The notes: generated by a model not told the origin, from the letters alone. 36,054 nucleotides of DNA from Bacillota bacterium (GCA_021821085.1 JAKACV010000022.1:1-36054), one strand, 5' to 3'; shown: positions 1 to 9,122, numbered from the stretch's first letter. Translations and numbers: made by a program.

Positions 1-240
1 AAGGAACAGGACAAGGAACAGGACAAGGAACAGGACAAGGAACAGGACAAGGAACAGGACAAGGAACAGGACAAGGAACAGGACAAGGAACAGGACAAGG
101 AACAGGACAAGGAACAGGACAAGGAACAGGACAAGGAACAGGACAAGGAACAGGACAAGGAACAGGACAAGGAACAGGACAAGAAACAGGACAAGAAACA
201 GGACAAGAAACAGGACAAGAAACAGGACAAGAAACAGGAC
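1..240 (+). repeat. 12-bp tandem repeat, 20 units, continuing off the left edge
   Basis: Fifteen exact copies of AAGGAACAGGAC (1-180) are followed by five exact copies of AAGAAACAGGAC (181-240). The array stops at 241, where the sequence continues as AAGGATTTT. Twelve bases are four codons, so copy-number change keeps the reading frame. The perfect identity within each block points to recent expansion by slippage or unequal exchange. There are no unique spacers, so this is not a CRISPR array. Confidence 0.98.
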
Positions 241-341
241 AAGGATTTTGGTGGTTTATTCAGAATTTTATTTCCGAGCTTATTACACGTGTCTCGCAAG
301 CCTGGAGAGATATTTTCGGGTCGTTTTTTTCTCGACTATAG
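1..341 (+). CDS. C-terminal end of a GTGQ-repeat protein (5' end outside window)
   Basis: Reading from base 3, this frame is open to a TAG at 339-341 and encodes about twenty GTGQ-type tetrapeptides followed by a non-repetitive tail of about 33 residues. The tail is rich in aromatic and hydrophobic residues (it starts GFWWFIQNF and ends FGSFFSRL) and looks like an amphipathic helix. I chose this frame because the tail looks protein-like and because the stop directly abuts the next reading frame. The other two frames are also open across the repeats, giving KEQD or RNRT, so the choice is an inference. No function can be assigned. The adjacent pilin-like gene suggests a surface or pilus-associated protein, but that rests on position only. 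Confidence 0.5.
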   Translation, partial: GTGQGTGQGTGQGTGQGTGQGTGQGTGQGTGQGTGQGTGQGTGQGTGQGTGQGTGQGTGQETGQETGQETGQETGQETGQGFWWFIQNFISELITRVSQAWRDIFGSFFSRL

Positions 342-371
342 ATGCAGACGCATGGGAAGGGGAAGGGGCGA

Positions 372-911
372 ATGCGAAGATTGATGCCTATGCTGGCAAA
401 TGATAATGGATTTGCACTGGTCAGTGTGTTGCTGTTTGCTGTCGTTCTATCTGTTTTGATGACCGCAGTTGTGCTGATAACCTTAAATTCCCAAGGGACT
501 GTTACTTCAACGCTGAATCATACTCAAGCATTATCTAATGCGCGAGCTGGTATTGCTGTAAGTGACTATAATATATCTCAGGCTGTGAACACGATTGTAA
601 ATTCAGCTAACGGCGTACAGGCCTCTTATCAGCGAAGAAGAAGATCAGTTATCCATGCGATTTCACAGTTGCCTCGCTATCAAAATACTCAGGAAAATAT
701 TGGGTGGATTGATTCTTATGCGTACATGTCCACAGACGAGCATGCTGACAGTTTGCGTTTCTTGCTTCAATCAACAGGTAAAGATCATACCAGTTCAGTT
801 TCTCTGGAGGCTACAATTTCGATTCAAATTCAACACGTGAAGGATCGTAGTGGCGATGTGGGTGTCTCTTTTTCCACGCCAGTACCCGTCATTTTTTCAA
901 CTCATAATTGA
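372..911 (+). CDS. PilX-like type IV pilin family protein
   Basis: A short basic leader is followed by a prepilin-type junction: NDNG then FALVSVLL, and about 22 hydrophobic residues. This is the class III signal processed by prepilin peptidase. The residue at +5 is Ser rather than the usual Glu, as in some PilX/minor-pilin-like proteins. The rest (about 145 residues) looks like a soluble pilin body with no motif I recognise. The frame is open from an ATG at 342 that abuts the upstream stop. I prefer the ATG at 372 because AAGGGG (357-362) lies 9 nt upstream; the protein is then about 179 residues. It was probably co-transcribed with the repeat protein before it. Expected role: a minor pilus subunit at the cell surface. 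Confidence 0.65.
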   Translation: MRRLMPMLANDNGFALVSVLLFAVVLSVLMTAVVLITLNSQGTVTSTLNHTQALSNARAGIAVSDYNISQAVNTIVNSANGVQASYQRRRRSVIHAISQLPRYQNTQENIGWIDSYAYMSTDEHADSLRFLLQSTGKDHTSSVSLEATISIQIQHVKDRSGDVGVSFSTPVPVIFSTHN

Positions 912-947
912 ACGGCCATGACGATGCATGGTCTGTGAATTTCCTAT

Positions 948-966
948 AGACTCTATGAGTTTTTTT
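948..966 (+). terminator. Possible weak terminator after the pilin-like gene
   Basis: A 6-bp stem (AGACTC with GAGTTT, one G-U pair) with a 3-nt loop runs into a T tract. The stem is short, so this is a tentative call. Confidence 0.4.
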
Positions 967-1100
967 GCTGTTCGTTGAGCATAGTATGAGCGCGGGCTGT
1001 CTACCTCGAAAAATAATTTTCCCCTATCCACTGACTTATACAGCCTTATAAAACAAGGTTGTGTTTTGTGAAGTCGTACTCTGAAGTCAAATCCACCCCA

Positions 1101-1128
1101 AACTGTATGGTGTGAAAATTATACAGTT
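1101..1128. repeat. Perfect 8-bp inverted repeat, operator-like
   Basis: AACTGTAT (1101-1108) and ATACAGTT (1121-1128) are exact reverse complements separated by 12 nt. The size and AT-rich content are compatible with a repressor site, but no regulator is known from this window. Confidence 0.5.
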
Positions 1129-1225
1129 GCGCACCGGGGCCGTCGCGGTCGCAATGATCATCTTACGGGGCGTATGAAAGCGGTGCTAGCGATAAAAGTG
1201 AATAGTTGAAACCACTTAACACGCT

Positions 1226-1303
1226 ACGTGCGGTCACGCACTGGTCCGTCGCGAGTTCGGCGCAGCCGTGTTTGGACAGGGGGCAGTATGCGTGACCGCA
1301 CGT
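1226..1303. repeat. Long stem-loop: perfect 15-bp inverted repeat with a 48-nt loop
   Basis: ACGTGCGGTCACGCA at 1226-1240 is the exact reverse complement of 1289-1303. The 48-nt loop is GC-rich and can form a short inner pairing (GTCC at 1244 with GGAC at 1274). No T tract follows, so it is not a standard terminator. It could be a small RNA, a leader element or a mobile-element remnant. Confidence 0.75.
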
Positions 1304-1533
1304 GGCACAAATTTGCTCAAAAAGGGCCTTTGAAAAGTCTCATTTCTTAAAAAAAATAAAAACAGTAAAAAATGCTCTCTATGATTTCTAGTTGTAGAGG
1401 CTATACAATTTGCAAAAAGATATGGTCTGTGGGATGAAATTTGTGCATAATGTGAACCAAGAAGGATTATCTGCCCAGTGTGCATCTTTAGGTTTGTCAG
1501 TTCGTGCAGATTACAGATTTCCAATCGCACCCA

Positions 1534-1561
1534 TTGCACAATGGCAAATGAGTGTTATACT
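1534..1561 (+). promoter_or_regulatory. SigA-type promoter for the 3D-domain gene
   Basis: TTGCAC at 1534-1539 and TATACT at 1556-1561 are spaced by 16 nt. This predicts a start of transcription near 1568, about 75 nt upstream of the chosen start codon at 1646. Confidence 0.6.
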
Positions 1562-1645
1562 ACATCCTAGTTTGATAGGCAGTAGGCGCTGTCTGATGCT
1601 TTGCCCCTTTTCCGTAAGAGTTTATACGTGAAAAGAGGTGGTCAG

Positions 1646-2629
1646 GTGCAGAAGTTCCGCCGAACAAAGTATGGTCTCATGGTAACGTCAGCTGCATTTG
1701 TGGCTTTGGGCTTGACGACAGGCATGACATCATACAAGTCGGTTGATGTGGTGGTAGATGGTCGCGTACTGACAGAAGGTACGTATGCTGGGGAAACAGT
1801 GGCTCAGTTTTTGACCCAAGAAGGCATTCACATCACAGACTACGATTTGGTTGAACCAGCAAGAGCGACACTACTTCAAAATGGCATGAAGATCGTCGTT
1901 AAGAAAGCGAAGCATGTGTCATTTCGAAATGGCGGCAATGCTGCCATTTCCATGCATACGCTCGCGAATACCGTCAAAGGGTTTTTACAGCAGGCAAATG
2001 TTCATTTGGATCGAAACGACAAGCTAAACGTTTCGCTTGACGCCAAGATTGAATCAGGAATGAACATCACCATCACTAAATTGCAGACGATAGTAAAGAC
2101 TCGAAAGGAAAGTATTCCCTACGTGGTGGAACGAAGATCATCGAGTCAGTACTCTGTGGGCAATGATGTTGTTGCCCGTGCAGGAGTAAATGGCTTGATG
2201 CAAATCACTATGCGCAACAATTACGTAAACGGGAAGCTAGTTCATACGCGTCAATCCAAAAAAGTGATACAACGACCGATCAATGAAATAATTGACGTGG
2301 GAACGGCCCCACAAGCTCCCGTGATGTCGAGAAGTGATGCATCGCTCGTCGCAAATCAAGTACTCACTGTCGTAGCGACAGCTTATTCTAATCCAGGTGG
2401 ATATACAGCAACAGGTGCTCCTGCAGGATATGGAGATGTTGCGGTTGACCCAAGTGTCATTCCGCTCGGAACCAAGCTTTATATTCCGGGGTATGGATTT
2501 GCTGTGGCGAACGACACAGGTAGTGCGATTCAGGGGTATCGCATCGACTTGTGTTTTAACTCTGTAACCCAAGCGATCGATTTTGGACGCCAGATGGTTC
2601 ACGTATACATACTAGGGCAGTCATCGTGA
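1646..2629 (+). CDS. YabE/Rpf2-like cell-wall protein with DUF348, G5 and 3D domains
   Basis: This is a predicted cell-wall remodelling enzyme of the resuscitation-promoting-factor-like group. It has a membrane anchor or signal segment at about residues 10-28, two DUF348-like repeats (about 33-140), a G5-like domain (about 141-220) and a C-terminal 3D domain (about 238-327). The three aspartates of the 3D domain are visible in AVDPSVIPLGTKLY, VANDTG and YRIDLCF. The family is thought to act as lytic transglycosylases on peptidoglycan. I chose the GTG at 1646 because AGAGGTGG at 1634-1641 lies just upstream; an ATG at 1601 would add 15 residues but has no visible ribosome site. Its own promoter lies at 1534, and a terminator follows at 2708. 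Confidence 0.85.
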   Translation: MQKFRRTKYGLMVTSAAFVALGLTTGMTSYKSVDVVVDGRVLTEGTYAGETVAQFLTQEGIHITDYDLVEPARATLLQNGMKIVVKKAKHVSFRNGGNAAISMHTLANTVKGFLQQANVHLDRNDKLNVSLDAKIESGMNITITKLQTIVKTRKESIPYVVERRSSSQYSVGNDVVARAGVNGLMQITMRNNYVNGKLVHTRQSKKVIQRPINEIIDVGTAPQAPVMSRSDASLVANQVLTVVATAYSNPGGYTATGAPAGYGDVAVDPSVIPLGTKLYIPGYGFAVANDTGSAIQGYRIDLCFNSVTQAIDFGRQMVHVYILGQSS

Positions 2630-2703
2630 TGTAGTGTATAGGTGTCAGTCGTTGCGGTTGGGAAAAGGGCTAAAACGCAGGGAGAAGACAGCGCCGTAAG
2701 ACC

Positions 2704-2730
2704 AAAGGGAGCTAGTGAGCTCCTTTTTTT
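2704..2730 (+). terminator. Rho-independent terminator after the 3D-domain gene
   Basis: GGAGCT at 2708-2713 pairs with AGCTCC at 2718-2723 around a 4-nt loop, followed by seven T residues. Confidence 0.85.
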
Positions 2731-2779
2731 GCGTTCTCATGATATAGTAAAAGGTATAGAAACAGGGGGGGCTCTATAT

Positions 2780-3112
2780 ATGATTACCATCGTGACAGAG
2801 GAAGAATGGCAAATGCAAGTGAATCAATTACAAAAACCTTTTTTATTATTTAAACACAGTACGACATGCCCTATTAGTGCAGGGGCATATCGTGAAATTA
2901 CGCGTTATGATGCGAAGGGAGAAATTCCAATCTTGATGGTGAAAGTAATCGAATCACGACCACTTTCATTAAAATTAGCTGATGTATTAGGTGTTTCACA
3001 CGCATCGCCACAAGTTGTTTTAATTGACGATGGGGTTGCTGTGTGGATGACTTCGCATGGGCAAATTACTGAACAGAATTTGATGAAAGCAGTAGCGGCG
3101 CATCGACATTAA
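2780..3112 (+). CDS. ytxJ: Bacillithiol-system redox protein, YtxJ family
   Basis: This 110-residue monothiol thioredoxin-like protein belongs to the YtxJ family (DUF2847), linked to bacillithiol redox chemistry in Bacilli. It carries the family's single-cysteine site as TTCPIS after a KPFLLFKHS strand, and a thioredoxin-like cis-proline region near SPQVVLIDDG. There is no second cysteine in the active-site motif. Translation most likely starts at the ATG at 2780, behind a strong G-rich ribosome site (AGGGGGGG at about 2763-2771). The same frame is open upstream to 2642 but runs through the terminator at 2704-2730, so the longer form is unlikely. The gene is monocistronic and convergent with the antiporter gene. 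Confidence 0.85.
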   Translation: MITIVTEEEWQMQVNQLQKPFLLFKHSTTCPISAGAYREITRYDAKGEIPILMVKVIESRPLSLKLADVLGVSHASPQVVLIDDGVAVWMTSHGQITEQNLMKAVAAHRH

Positions 3113-3185
3113 CCGAGTGGTCGCCTTGCTAGGTGGATAATGGGAGGTGGATGCCTTTGCGCCGCCTTATGTAGACCTTTCGGGG

Positions 3186-4400
3186 TTAATTTTGAGCCAA
3201 CTCGCGTGGGTGGGACATGATGTTAAAGAGGAAAGGCGCCAATAAGACTGTAACCATAGCGGTGGCGATTAATAATCCTTCTTCCGTGCCATTAATCATC
3301 TTGATGTGTGCAGCGACTGTGGTTACCGCAATGACTAGTGTAAAGCGAGTAGACATTAAAATGCCTCCCATTATCGTTTCACGCCAGGTAAATACGGGCC
3401 GAAAGGCCGCAGCAGAACCGATTTTAACAAGAAATGCAAGAAGTACATAAATGGGTAGGTTGGTTAAGACGGAGTCGAATTGAACATGACTGAGATCAAG
3501 TTCCATACCGACTGTTACAAAAAACATAGGTAAGAAGAGTGCATAGCCTAGGATTTCTAATTTTCCACGTAAGACTTCATGCTGATCTTGAGCAAGGAGT
3601 GAATACACAAGCCCTCCAATAAAACCACCTAAAATCACCTCCGCGTGTAATGCCATAGCTACTGTACCGCAGATGGCCATAATCGCGAGCGCTGCACGCA
3701 CGCCTAATTGCGAGACGCGAACAATTCGCTGTTTCAAGTTGATGATACGTAGTGCGAAAATCCCCGTAAAATAGATAGCTATACCGAGCGCTGTGAGCAC
3801 GATCATCTGAAGACCGAGATCTCCCTCTGGGCGAGTGGGGCTTTTTAATACCCAAGATGCGAGAAATACTGTCATAAAATCAGCGACTAAGGATGAAAGT
3901 AATAATGCTTGCCCGAGAGTTTTCTCGATCAATTCAGTTTCTTTAAGAATAGGTACCACTACACCTAGTGACGTTGTGGCAAAGATAAGAGATGTTAATA
4001 ATGGGTTTTTGGTCAATCCGAGTTGCCATAGTAAGCGACCTGCAAAGAGAGCGAGCGCTGCCGTTGCAAGAAAATTGACGAGCGCAATGACAAGTGTTTT
4101 TGAACTGGCCGATGATGAGGTATTTTGCGTATCAACTGGTTGAATTTTTTTTCGCTTGAGAGGGATACGAATTTCTAGCCCGGCGAGGAACATTAAATAA
4201 AGCAAACCGATTTTCGTTACTACTTTCATCCAATCAGGAGGTAATATTAGGTGGAATCCACCTCGCCCAACAAGAATGCCGCAGATGATTTCGAGAATGG
4301 CCGTGGGGATTCGCAACTGCGGAATTAACAGCGCCAGAATTGGCATGGCAAATGCGATGATAAACACACTCGAAAACGTAAAGAAGGGGGATGAAAGCAA
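3186..4400 (-). CDS. CPA2-family cation:proton antiporter (KefB/GerN-like)
   Basis: This is an integral membrane protein of about 404 residues with about 12 hydrophobic segments in the Na+/H+ exchanger fold. Early residues EIICGILVGR and FLAGLEI match the CPA2 pattern (LGEILAGILLGP, FLIGLE). It ends soon after the last membrane segment, so it lacks the C-terminal RCK/TrkA-N domain of KefB and KefC and looks like a transport-only form. The start is probably TTG at 4400: AAGGAGGTG sits 6 nt upstream, whereas an ATG at 4446 or above has no ribosome site. A basic loop (PLKRKKIQ) follows the third segment. It is divergent from the SpoIIB-like gene. The transported ion (Na+ or K+) cannot be read from sequence. 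Confidence 0.8.
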   Translation of the reverse strand: MLSSPFFTFSSVFIIAFAMPILALLIPQLRIPTAILEIICGILVGRGGFHLILPPDWMKVVTKIGLLYLMFLAGLEIRIPLKRKKIQPVDTQNTSSSASSKTLVIALVNFLATAALALFAGRLLWQLGLTKNPLLTSLIFATTSLGVVVPILKETELIEKTLGQALLLSSLVADFMTVFLASWVLKSPTRPEGDLGLQMIVLTALGIAIYFTGIFALRIINLKQRIVRVSQLGVRAALAIMAICGTVAMALHAEVILGGFIGGLVYSLLAQDQHEVLRGKLEILGYALFLPMFFVTVGMELDLSHVQFDSVLTNLPIYVLLAFLVKIGSAAAFRPVFTWRETIMGGILMSTRFTLVIAVTTVAAHIKMINGTEEGLLIATAMVTVLLAPFLFNIMSHPRELAQN

Positions 4401-4537
4401 ACGAGTCACCTCCTTGAGATTGTCCCTATAGGATATGAAGAAATAACCGTACAAAGAAGTTGTAGTCATGAACAAAGTAGGACGCTACATTCATCATTCA
4501 AGTACAACTCATAGATTTGAATTTCCAATCATATCTT

Positions 4538-4566
4538 CCTACTAGCGTAAAAACTCGACTAGTAGG
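4538..4566 (+). repeat. Inverted repeat covering the ribosome site of the SpoIIB-like gene
   Basis: CCTACTAG (4538-4545) is the exact reverse complement of CTAGTAGG (4559-4566), with a 13-nt loop. The right arm includes the start of the AGGTG ribosome site used by the TTG at 4575. In mRNA the hairpin could hide that site; in DNA it could be an operator. Confidence 0.55.
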
Positions 4567-4574
4567 TGATAGAA

Positions 4575-5645
4575 TTGGCATATAAGTGGAGTTTTGAATG
4601 GGATTCTACAACGGGAGAATTACGAGAAAAAGGGGAGATACATTCAACGAGGGAGGGGGAGCTGCACAACCAGGTTGCAGACGTTGAACTACCTCATCTG
4701 TCACCGCTGCCTTCTGTGGACAAACACATGCGGCAAGTGTTGCAGCATGCGCGAGAGTTAGCCAGTGCGAGCGAGGCCACTTGGAGTCGTGGGATGGGTT
4801 CTTCAATTCCACGCGGGAAACGTAATTGGCGGAATAAAACGAGTCGTGTGCGATCAGCACGAGAGCGATGGACGTTGCGCGAGATTGCTTTTGCCGCGTT
4901 GTCGGTTGGCGTAACGATGGGTGCTTTGTTAATTGCAGCTTTGCACTTTCTTTTGGTTTTTGCCCCTCTGGGAATCGCGACTTCGGGTGCGGCTAGTACA
5001 GCGACGCAAGTTCAAATTCCGAGCAATAAAATGGTTCAGACCGCCGTGAGCGATCATGTGATAGTGATTCCACCCGTGACGATCATGATGTATGAAGATG
5101 GAGTGTTTGCTACATTGTCTAATGCTCAAAAAGCACTTGCGGATGTGCATAGAAGTGGCGTGAATGCTGTCATTTCTGCGAAATCTCCATATCACTTGTT
5201 GCTAGGGCCCGTGCTCCAAGTGCATGGTGATCCATCGTTTGACGCATGGCTAAGACGGGCGGAAGTTCCTTATTTCGTCAAACCTTATTCGACAAGCAAA
5301 CGAACAATATCGCTACCTGCCGGTGTTTATCAAAAGGTGAGTCCACAAGTACTTTCCAACGTGGAGAGCTTGATTGTTTTAGATAGCAACATTCTGCAAG
5401 GCTTATTTGCCCTAAATTCCAATTACCAAGTTCCTCAACTGGATACTTGGGAAACTCAAAGTGCAACTTTGGCCAAGAAAGTGACTCCCACACTTTCTTC
5501 GCTTGGTAGTATTGGCATACAAATCGCTACATTTCACTCTGCAGTGGAACAGGCGCTGAATGACTTGCATGATATTGAAAATCCAAGTAGCGATCTCGGG
5601 AAAATTGTCTTGACCAAAGCGTTTGTGACTGAGCAAAAAATATAG
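4575..5645 (+). CDS. spoIIB: SpoIIB-like protein with one membrane segment and a SPOR-like domain
   Basis: The 356-residue protein has a charged, low-complexity cytoplasmic N-terminus (about 1-105), one membrane segment (about 110-137, including TMGALLIAALHFLLVFAP) and an external part. A SPOR-like repeat starts near VIVIPPVTIMMYEDGVF and covers about 55 residues. SPOR domains bind septal peptidoglycan, and SpoIIB in B. subtilis acts in engulfment. Sequence similarity by eye is weak. The call rests on architecture plus position directly upstream of maf-radC-mreB, where spoIIB lies in B. subtilis. I chose TTG at 4575 because AGGTG lies 6 nt upstream; a GTG at 4566 is possible. Confidence 0.6.
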   Translation: MAYKWSFEWDSTTGELREKGEIHSTREGELHNQVADVELPHLSPLPSVDKHMRQVLQHARELASASEATWSRGMGSSIPRGKRNWRNKTSRVRSARERWTLREIAFAALSVGVTMGALLIAALHFLLVFAPLGIATSGAASTATQVQIPSNKMVQTAVSDHVIVIPPVTIMMYEDGVFATLSNAQKALADVHRSGVNAVISAKSPYHLLLGPVLQVHGDPSFDAWLRRAEVPYFVKPYSTSKRTISLPAGVYQKVSPQVLSNVESLIVLDSNILQGLFALNSNYQVPQLDTWETQSATLAKKVTPTLSSLGSIGIQIATFHSAVEQALNDLHDIENPSSDLGKIVLTKAFVTEQKI

Positions 5646-5846
5646 AGACAACTGTCCTAAGATCATTTATTGTAAAGCAATTATTCATATGGGAGTGGGC
5701 AGAGCAATTGCCGATGTTATACTTGTAGAAAGAGAAGCAGTATGTTCAGAAATGAATTGAGTTATCCGTTTTTTCGCGAATACAAACATATAAATACATC
5801 TGTGTGGGGCATCTTACCAAGTAAGTCGATTAGAAGGTGAATGGGA

Positions 5847-6422
5847 ATGCTTCAGGAAATTGTACTTGCTTCAAGTTCTCCGCGAAGAACCGAGTTACTT
5901 CGTATGATCGGTGTCCCCCATCGCGTATATAGTATACCTATTGATGAGACTTTTCTGGAGAATGATTCGGTTCCAAACAATGTAATGCATCTGGCGGAGA
6001 AAAAGGCGTTCGCAGTTGCACAGCGCGAGGCGTCTGCTTACGTAATTGGTGCTGATACGGTTGTCGTATACGATAATCAGATCTTTGGAAAACCAGGAGA
6101 CGACTCAACTGCTATCGCCATGTTGCAAACATTACAAGGCCGAGTGCATGAAGTTTTTTCAGGGGTGGCTGTGGTCGCATCGAATTCATTGCAAATCCAT
6201 ACTGGTTACCGTCGGGTGGAGGTAAAAATGCGTGAACTTTCTCTAACGGAGATTCAACACTACGTGCATACAAAAGAACCGTTTGATAAAGCCGGAGCCT
6301 ATGCGATTCAGGGAGTAGGCGCTCAATTTATCGAATGGATCCGCGGCGATTATTATGCCGTAGTTGGTTTGCCGATCGAGTTAACCACAAGACTTTTACG
6401 TGCAAGTGGATATCAGGTTTAG
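5847..6422 (+). CDS. maf: Maf nucleotide pyrophosphatase (dTTP/UTP type)
   Basis: This is a Maf/YhdE-family house-cleaning enzyme of 191 residues that hydrolyses dTTP, UTP and modified pyrimidine triphosphates. Visible family motifs are the N-terminal LASSSPRR substrate loop, the IGADTVVVY catalytic Asp region, FGKPGD, and the C-terminal DKAGAYAIQG. ATG 5841 and 5847 are both in frame. The AAGG of AGAAGGTGA is only 3 nt from the first but 9 nt from the second, so 5847 is preferred. About 200 nt separate it from the SpoIIB-like gene. A weak TTGAGT/TACAAA pair at 5757-5786 is the best promoter candidate there. In Bacillus, Maf is linked to septum inhibition. Confidence 0.92.
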   Translation: MLQEIVLASSSPRRTELLRMIGVPHRVYSIPIDETFLENDSVPNNVMHLAEKKAFAVAQREASAYVIGADTVVVYDNQIFGKPGDDSTAIAMLQTLQGRVHEVFSGVAVVASNSLQIHTGYRRVEVKMRELSLTEIQHYVHTKEPFDKAGAYAIQGVGAQFIEWIRGDYYAVVGLPIELTTRLLRASGYQV

Positions 6423-6438
6423 AGGATTGCGAGGATGA

Positions 6439-7173
6439 TTGCATTTGGTCGAGCGCCAAAGTCGTGAACGTGGTACACTTATGGCTGAATTGCCAATCGA
6501 AGAGAGGCCGCGTGAACGTCTGCTGCAAGCAGGGGCGCAAACGTTGTCAACTTCAGAATTGCTTGCTTTGGTTCTTAGGACAGGAACTCGCGGGGAATCC
6601 GCAATTGCAGTGGGAGAACGTGTGCTAAGTCACGTTGGAGGTCTGCGCGAATTGCTGGATGTGCAAGTGAGTGAACTCAGACAGGTGTCAGGTGTTGGAG
6701 TGGCTAAAGCTGTAACGATACTGGCTGCCATTGAGCTTGGCAGACGCCTTCAGATAACTGCCGGAGCGCCATTGCAAAAAATTACTTCGCCACAAGATGC
6801 GGCAGGGTATTTGATGGAGAAATTGCGCTTTCTTCGGAAAGAACATTTTGTTACCATCCATTTAGACACTAAGCACCAAATCCTTGGGGAAGAGGTGGTT
6901 TCAATCGGGTCTTTGAATGCCTCCATCGTCCATCCGCGCGAGATCTTTAAAACGGCTGTCAAGCGGAGTGCGGCTGCTATTATTTGTGCGCACAATCATC
7001 CAAGTGGAGATCCGACTCCAAGCCAGGAGGATATCGACGTTACACGCCGTTTAATCGCTGCAGGGGGTATACTCGGTGTTGAGGTATTAGATCACATTGT
7101 CATTGGTGATAAGAGGTTTATAAGCTTGCGTGAAAGAGGTCATTTTACAGACTCTCATTCTTTGCTTGGCTGA
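6439..7173 (+). CDS. radC: RadC family protein (JAMM domain)
   Basis: This protein has the RadC arrangement: a helix-hairpin-helix N-terminal part (about residues 15-110, with LIEERPRERLL-like and GVGVAKA motifs) and a C-terminal JAMM metalloprotease-like domain. The metal motif is complete (HNHPSGDPTPSQED). The old link to DNA repair is not well supported biochemically. The TTG at 6439 follows GAGGAT closely. The ATG at 6481 (start MAELPIEERPRER) matches the usual family N-terminus better but has a poor ribosome site, so the start is uncertain by 14 residues. The gene lies 16 nt after maf. Confidence 0.92.
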   Translation: MHLVERQSRERGTLMAELPIEERPRERLLQAGAQTLSTSELLALVLRTGTRGESAIAVGERVLSHVGGLRELLDVQVSELRQVSGVGVAKAVTILAAIELGRRLQITAGAPLQKITSPQDAAGYLMEKLRFLRKEHFVTIHLDTKHQILGEEVVSIGSLNASIVHPREIFKTAVKRSAAAIICAHNHPSGDPTPSQEDIDVTRRLIAAGGILGVEVLDHIVIGDKRFISLRERGHFTDSHSLLG

Positions 7174-7181
7174 CTATTTGA

Positions 7182-8234
<1,053 letters not shown>

Positions 8235-8261
8235 GTACGAGAGGCGAAGGGAGAGGCAGTT

Positions 8262-9122
8262 GTGGGGAAGTTTTTTTCGGGTGGGCGCTTATTTGGATTG
8301 CTGGCGCTGATCATCTTACTTGTGGTCGTCGCAGGCGTAACGCTGCGTTCGCGCATTACACAACTTTCTTTACCGGAAAAATGGATTCATGATTCGGAAT
8401 CAGTGGTAAGCGGGTGGATCTATGAGCCTGTTTTTCAGGTGGACACGTTTTTTCGACATCTTAGCGATTTGCAGACTCTTTATGAGGAGAATGCACAATT
8501 GCAGACGCTTGTAAACCAGGATCAGAGCTTGCGAACAGAGGTCTACCAAGAAGAACTACAAAATCGCATGTTGAAGCAGATGTTGGGATATAAAGGAAAA
8601 ACACCTCAATTCCAATTGATTGCAGGCAATGTGACGGGAAGAAGCCCGATTTCTTGGAATGATGAATTGACGATTTCCATCGGCTCACGTGCAGGTGTTG
8701 CGAAGAATTATCCAGTGGTGAATCAAAGTGGACAATTGGTTGGTCGCGTTGTTGCTGTGGCGCAGTATAGCAGCACAGTTGAATTACTCACGTCGACTGC
8801 GACTTCTGATGGGGTGTCTGCCTCCATCGTATCTTCAGTTGCGCCTGCTTACGGGGTGATTCAAGGCTCTCGATCGCATTCAGGGATGTTAACGATGCAG
8901 TTTATTTCACAATTGGCAAGTGGATTGAAAGTAGGTAACCAAGTCGTCACTTCAGGATTAAGTAACATTTATCCAAGAGGTATTGTGATCGGCACTATTT
9001 CTCAATTTGTCTCTGATGGCACTGGAATTACGCGTTCTGCTATTGTTCAACCGGCAGCCAACATGAATGCACTGGACTATGTATTTGTCATCTCACCAAA
9101 ACCTGGGCAGGTGTTGCAATGA
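8262..9122 (+). CDS. mreC: Rod-shape determining protein MreC
   Basis: MreC of 286 residues links cytoplasmic MreB to extracytoplasmic wall synthases. It has one membrane segment at about residues 10-28 (LFGLLALIILLVVVAGV), a coiled-coil stretch at about 68-105, and the double beta-barrel domain after it. The GTG start follows GAAGGGAGAGG. The last four bases overlap the mreD start (ATGA), indicating translational coupling. Confidence 0.94.
   Translation: MGKFFSGGRLFGLLALIILLVVVAGVTLRSRITQLSLPEKWIHDSESVVSGWIYEPVFQVDTFFRHLSDLQTLYEENAQLQTLVNQDQSLRTEVYQEELQNRMLKQMLGYKGKTPQFQLIAGNVTGRSPISWNDELTISIGSRAGVAKNYPVVNQSGQLVGRVVAVAQYSSTVELLTSTATSDGVSASIVSSVAPAYGVIQGSRSHSGMLTMQFISQLASGLKVGNQVVTSGLSNIYPRGIVIGTISQFVSDGTGITRSAIVQPAANMNALDYVFVISPKPGQVLQ

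Larger units (their letters stand above)
912..1533. other. Gene-free stretch with structured DNA
   Basis: I see no convincing gene here: the open frames lack ribosome sites and recognisable sequence. The stretch contains the weak terminator at 948-966, an 8-bp inverted repeat at 1101-1128, a GC-rich patch at about 1130-1310 with a perfect 15-bp stem, and then AT-rich DNA leading to the promoter at 1534. The GC-rich patch stands out from its surroundings. I looked for the c-di-AMP (ydaO/yuaA) riboswitch, which often precedes 3D-domain wall genes, and did not find its conserved core. Confidence 0.6.

Noticed and set aside
1-240. CRISPR array
   Set aside because: The units are contiguous 12-mers with no spacers.
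1226-1303. tRNA gene
   Set aside because: A GTTCG-like loop is present, but no acceptor, D or anticodon arms fit around it.
912-1645. c-di-AMP (ydaO/yuaA) riboswitch before the 3D-domain gene
   Set aside because: The expected conserved core is not visible; only simple inverted repeats are present.
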